Assembly: GCA_016844545.1 (NCBI GenBank)
Contig: JAENJC010000051.1
Span: forward strand, 1 to 7,708
DNA: 7,708 bases
Direction: 5' to 3'
Origin: Deltaproteobacteria bacterium
GTDB lineage: Bacteria; Desulfobacterota; JAENJC01
In this document: positions 6,296 through 7,708 of the stretch, piece after piece
How positions within the stretch are numbered: position 1 is the stretch's first letter
How the letters are laid out: each line of letters opens with the position of its first letter
The notes under the pieces: model-generated
What the model was told of the DNA's origin: nothing
Database searches by the model: none
The model's input: the letters and a program-made list of their open reading frames with translations, nothing else
Made by a program: the position numbers and the translations under genes

Positions 6296-6550
6296 ATGAA
6301 TGACTGGACTGTATACATAGTAAGGTGCTCCGATGAAACCCTCTATACAGGGATCACCAGAGACGTCAAGAGGCGGATAGAGGAGCATAACGGGAGCGGC
6401 CTCCTCGGTGCCAGGTACACAAGGGCCCGCCGTCCTGTGAGGCTCGTATACTCTGAGGCTCATAAAACACGGTCAGGGGCGGCCAAGAGAGAGTATGAGA
6501 TCAAGCGTTTGAGCAGGGAAGAAAAGGAGGCCCTTATCCGTGCGGCTTAA
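6296..6550 (+). CDS. GIY-YIG domain protein, YhbQ/UPF0213-like
   Basis: An 84-residue single-domain GIY-YIG protein, normal in length for the small YhbQ/UPF0213-type members. The first motif is VYIVRC with Y7, the second is LYTGIT with Y17 (YTG rather than YIG), followed by R26, H31 and N32 and the metal-ligand glutamate E66 in AAKREYEIKRL. The nuclease residues are therefore present; members of this group are suspected DNA nucleases but their biological role is unclear. The ATG begins one base after the toxin stop (TAA 6292-6294), with only a weak AGG before it, so it is very probably cotranscribed with the toxin-antitoxin pair and may depend on translational coupling. Family call secure, substrate unknown. 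Confidence 0.9.
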   Translation: MNDWTVYIVRCSDETLYTGITRDVKRRIEEHNGSGLLGARYTRARRPVRLVYSEAHKTRSGAAKREYEIKRLSREEKEALIRAA

Positions 6551-6559
6551 CTTCTTAGC

Positions 6560-6588
6560 TTGAGCCCCAATCCAGCTTAGTGTAAAAT
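6560..6588 (+). promoter_or_regulatory. Candidate promoter for arfB, possibly leaderless
   Basis: TTGAGC (6560-6565), a 17-nt spacer and TAAAAT (6583-6588, preceded by TG) make a fair sigma70 promoter inside the short gap between the GIY-YIG gene and arfB. A start 7 nt downstream of the -10 would fall at about 6595, the A of the arfB ATG. No Shine-Dalgarno is visible before that ATG, which fits a leaderless or very short-leader message. Confidence 0.45.
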
Positions 6589-6594
6589 ATACCG

Positions 6595-7017
6595 ATGATA
6601 AATATCACACCTACCATATCTATCGACGAAGGCGAGATACATCTCCAGTTCGTCCGGGCAACTGGCCCCGGCGGCCAGAACGTAAACAAGGTGTCTACTG
6701 CCGTCCAGCTCCGTTTTGATGTCGGAAATTCTCCATCTTTACCTGGCGACGTCCGTGTGCGACTCATCCGCCTTGCAGGGAGGCGCATCACTCAGGATGG
6801 TATCCTCATCATAGAGGCACGACAGCACCGCACCCAAGAGAGGAACCGTGTTGATGCCATAGAGCGTCTGGTTGAACTGATCCGCAAGGCAACTGAAAAG
6901 CCGAAGCCGAGGAAAAAGACGAGGCCTACCCTTGCTGCCAAAGAGCGCAGGATAGAGGGTAAAAAGCAGATGGGTGCAACTAAAAAGATGCGTAAAGCTG
7001 TTAAGGAGGCTCCATGA
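6595..7017 (+). CDS. arfB: Alternative ribosome-rescue factor B (peptidyl-tRNA hydrolase ArfB/YaeJ)
   Basis: A 140-residue release-factor homologue that frees ribosomes stalled at the 3' end of truncated mRNA by hydrolysing the peptidyl-tRNA. The catalytic GGQ is at 26-28 in ATGPGGQNVNKVST, within a single RF domain 3 (residues 1 to about 105). The codon-recognition domain of true release factors is absent, as expected. The C-terminal tail (about 102-137) is strongly basic (KPRKKTRP, AAKERRIEGKKQ, KKMRKAVK), which in ArfB threads into the empty mRNA channel. Length matches the E. coli protein. The start ATG lacks a Shine-Dalgarno (see the promoter at 6560). The stop overlaps the next start as ATGA. 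A mitochondrial-type ICT1/general RF-1-domain name would describe the same family; the tail favours ArfB. Confidence 0.93.
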   Translation: MINITPTISIDEGEIHLQFVRATGPGGQNVNKVSTAVQLRFDVGNSPSLPGDVRVRLIRLAGRRITQDGILIIEARQHRTQERNRVDAIERLVELIRKATEKPKPRKKTRPTLAAKERRIEGKKQMGATKKMRKAVKEAP

Positions 7018-7708
7018 GGTTCGGTGATATCGAACTTTTCTCCCTTTCCGACGGGATAATGAGGCTTGACGGGGGGGCCATGTTTGGGGTTGTCCCAAGG
7101 GTCTTCTGGGAGAAGACAAACCCGGCAGATGAGCTGAACAGGATCGCAATAGGAGTAAATCCTTTATTGTTAAAAGCAGATGGTGTCAATATCCTGGTGG
7201 ACACTGGAAATGGCGACAAATTCAGCGAGAAGCTACTAAAGATTTACGGGATAGAAAGGGAGCCCATCCTTCTGAAATCGTTATCAGATGCCGGCCTCAG
7301 GCCGGAAGATATAGACATAGTCATAAACACGCACCTTCATTTTGATCACTGCGGTGGAAATACCTTTGTGGATGCGAGCGGGAAGCTTATGCCGACCTTT
7401 CCTAATGCAAGATACATAGTTCAGAAGATGGAGTGGGAAGATGCAACCAGGCCAAACGAGCTGACAAAGGCCAGCTACCTCCCTGAGAACTTCATCCCGT
7501 TGATGCAGGCAGGGCGAATTGAACTTGTGGACGGCGATATGGAGGTCTATCCTGGCGTTACCGTTGTGCATACCCCTGGACATAACAGGGGGCATCAGAG
7601 CGTGAAGATCGAGTCAGATGGAAAAACGGCATTTTATCTTGGGGACATGATCCCGACTGCGGCACATGTCCCTCTGCCATATATAATGGGTTACGACCTG
7701 TATCCCCT
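7014..7708 (+). CDS. Metallo-beta-lactamase-fold hydrolase (partial, C-terminus off the right edge)
   Basis: The visible 231 residues form most of a cytoplasmic MBL-fold metallohydrolase with no signal peptide. The metal-binding signature is complete so far: H107-x-H109-x-D111-H112 in NTHLHFDHCGGN, H190 in HTPGHNRGHQS and D211 in YLGDMIPT; the final histidine lies beyond the window or near its end. An N-terminal beta segment (residues 1-65, ending LVDTGNGD) and the GHNRGHQS motif resemble lactonase-like and general Zn-dependent hydrolases of this superfamily; the substrate cannot be named. The ATG overlaps the arfB stop (ATGA 7014-7017) and GGAGG at 7005-7009 lies 4 nt upstream, so it is translated from the arfB message. 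Confidence 0.93.
   Translation, partial: MRFGDIELFSLSDGIMRLDGGAMFGVVPRVFWEKTNPADELNRIAIGVNPLLLKADGVNILVDTGNGDKFSEKLLKIYGIEREPILLKSLSDAGLRPEDIDIVINTHLHFDHCGGNTFVDASGKLMPTFPNARYIVQKMEWEDATRPNELTKASYLPENFIPLMQAGRIELVDGDMEVYPGVTVVHTPGHNRGHQSVKIESDGKTAFYLGDMIPTAAHVPLPYIMGYDLYP

Noticed and set aside
6739..7149. 136-codon minus-strand frame
   Set aside because: It is opposite arfB and the MBL gene, both with complete catalytic motifs.
1..7708. CRISPR array, tRNA or rRNA genes
   Set aside because: I saw no regularly spaced repeats and no cloverleaf or rRNA-like sequence on either strand.

Overview
The window looks like a chromosomal segment from a Gram-negative environmental bacterium. A Nitrospirota (Thermodesulfovibrionia-like) or deltaproteobacterial host is my best guess. 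I base this on moderate G+C in most genes, heavy use of AGG/AGA and ATA codons, strong GGAGG ribosome sites and tight 4-nt gene overlaps. This is inference from style, not a database result.

Layout. (1) Positions 1-4054, minus strand: a two-gene signalling operon. A large membrane hybrid histidine kinase (periplasmic sensor, HAMP, two PAS domains, HisKA/HATPase, C-terminal receiver) is followed, with an ATGA overlap, by a receiver-HD-GYP protein that runs off the left edge. The kinase looks like a mosaic: its sensor and HAMP/first PAS half is clearly richer in G+C than its kinase half, and the change falls at a duplicated ERKQAE linker. (2) Positions 4055-4833: no convincing gene. A run of about 430 nt (from about 4218) is rich in hairpins and resembles the 5' part (domain I) of a group II intron without its reverse transcriptase or domain V; it is followed by an AT-rich stretch with a 12-nt direct repeat and a possible promoter. 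(3) Positions 4834-5220, plus strand: a lone small SpoIIAA/STAS-like protein. (4) Positions 5221-5575: an AT-rich spacer with a C8A8 tract, a small inverted repeat and a possible coding remnant on the minus strand. (5) Positions 5532-7708, plus strand: a compact RNA-themed cluster. It holds a Phd/YefM antitoxin and a PIN-domain (VapC-like) toxin overlapping by TTGA, a YhbQ-like GIY-YIG protein beginning one base after the toxin stop, arfB (ribosome rescue hydrolase) with what appears to be its own promoter and little or no leader, and a metallo-beta-lactamase-fold hydrolase overlapping arfB by ATGA and running off the right edge.

How the genes may work together. The kinase and HD-GYP protein would pass an external signal to hydrolysis of cyclic di-GMP. 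In the right-hand cluster, a ribonuclease toxin sits two genes before a factor that frees ribosomes stalled on truncated mRNA. That pairing is suggestive, but the two lie in separate predicted transcription units. I did not find a clear, wholly new defence or mobile system. The best candidates for a second look are the mosaic kinase, the intron-like RNA, the toxin/GIY-YIG/ArfB grouping and the possible leaderless arfB.
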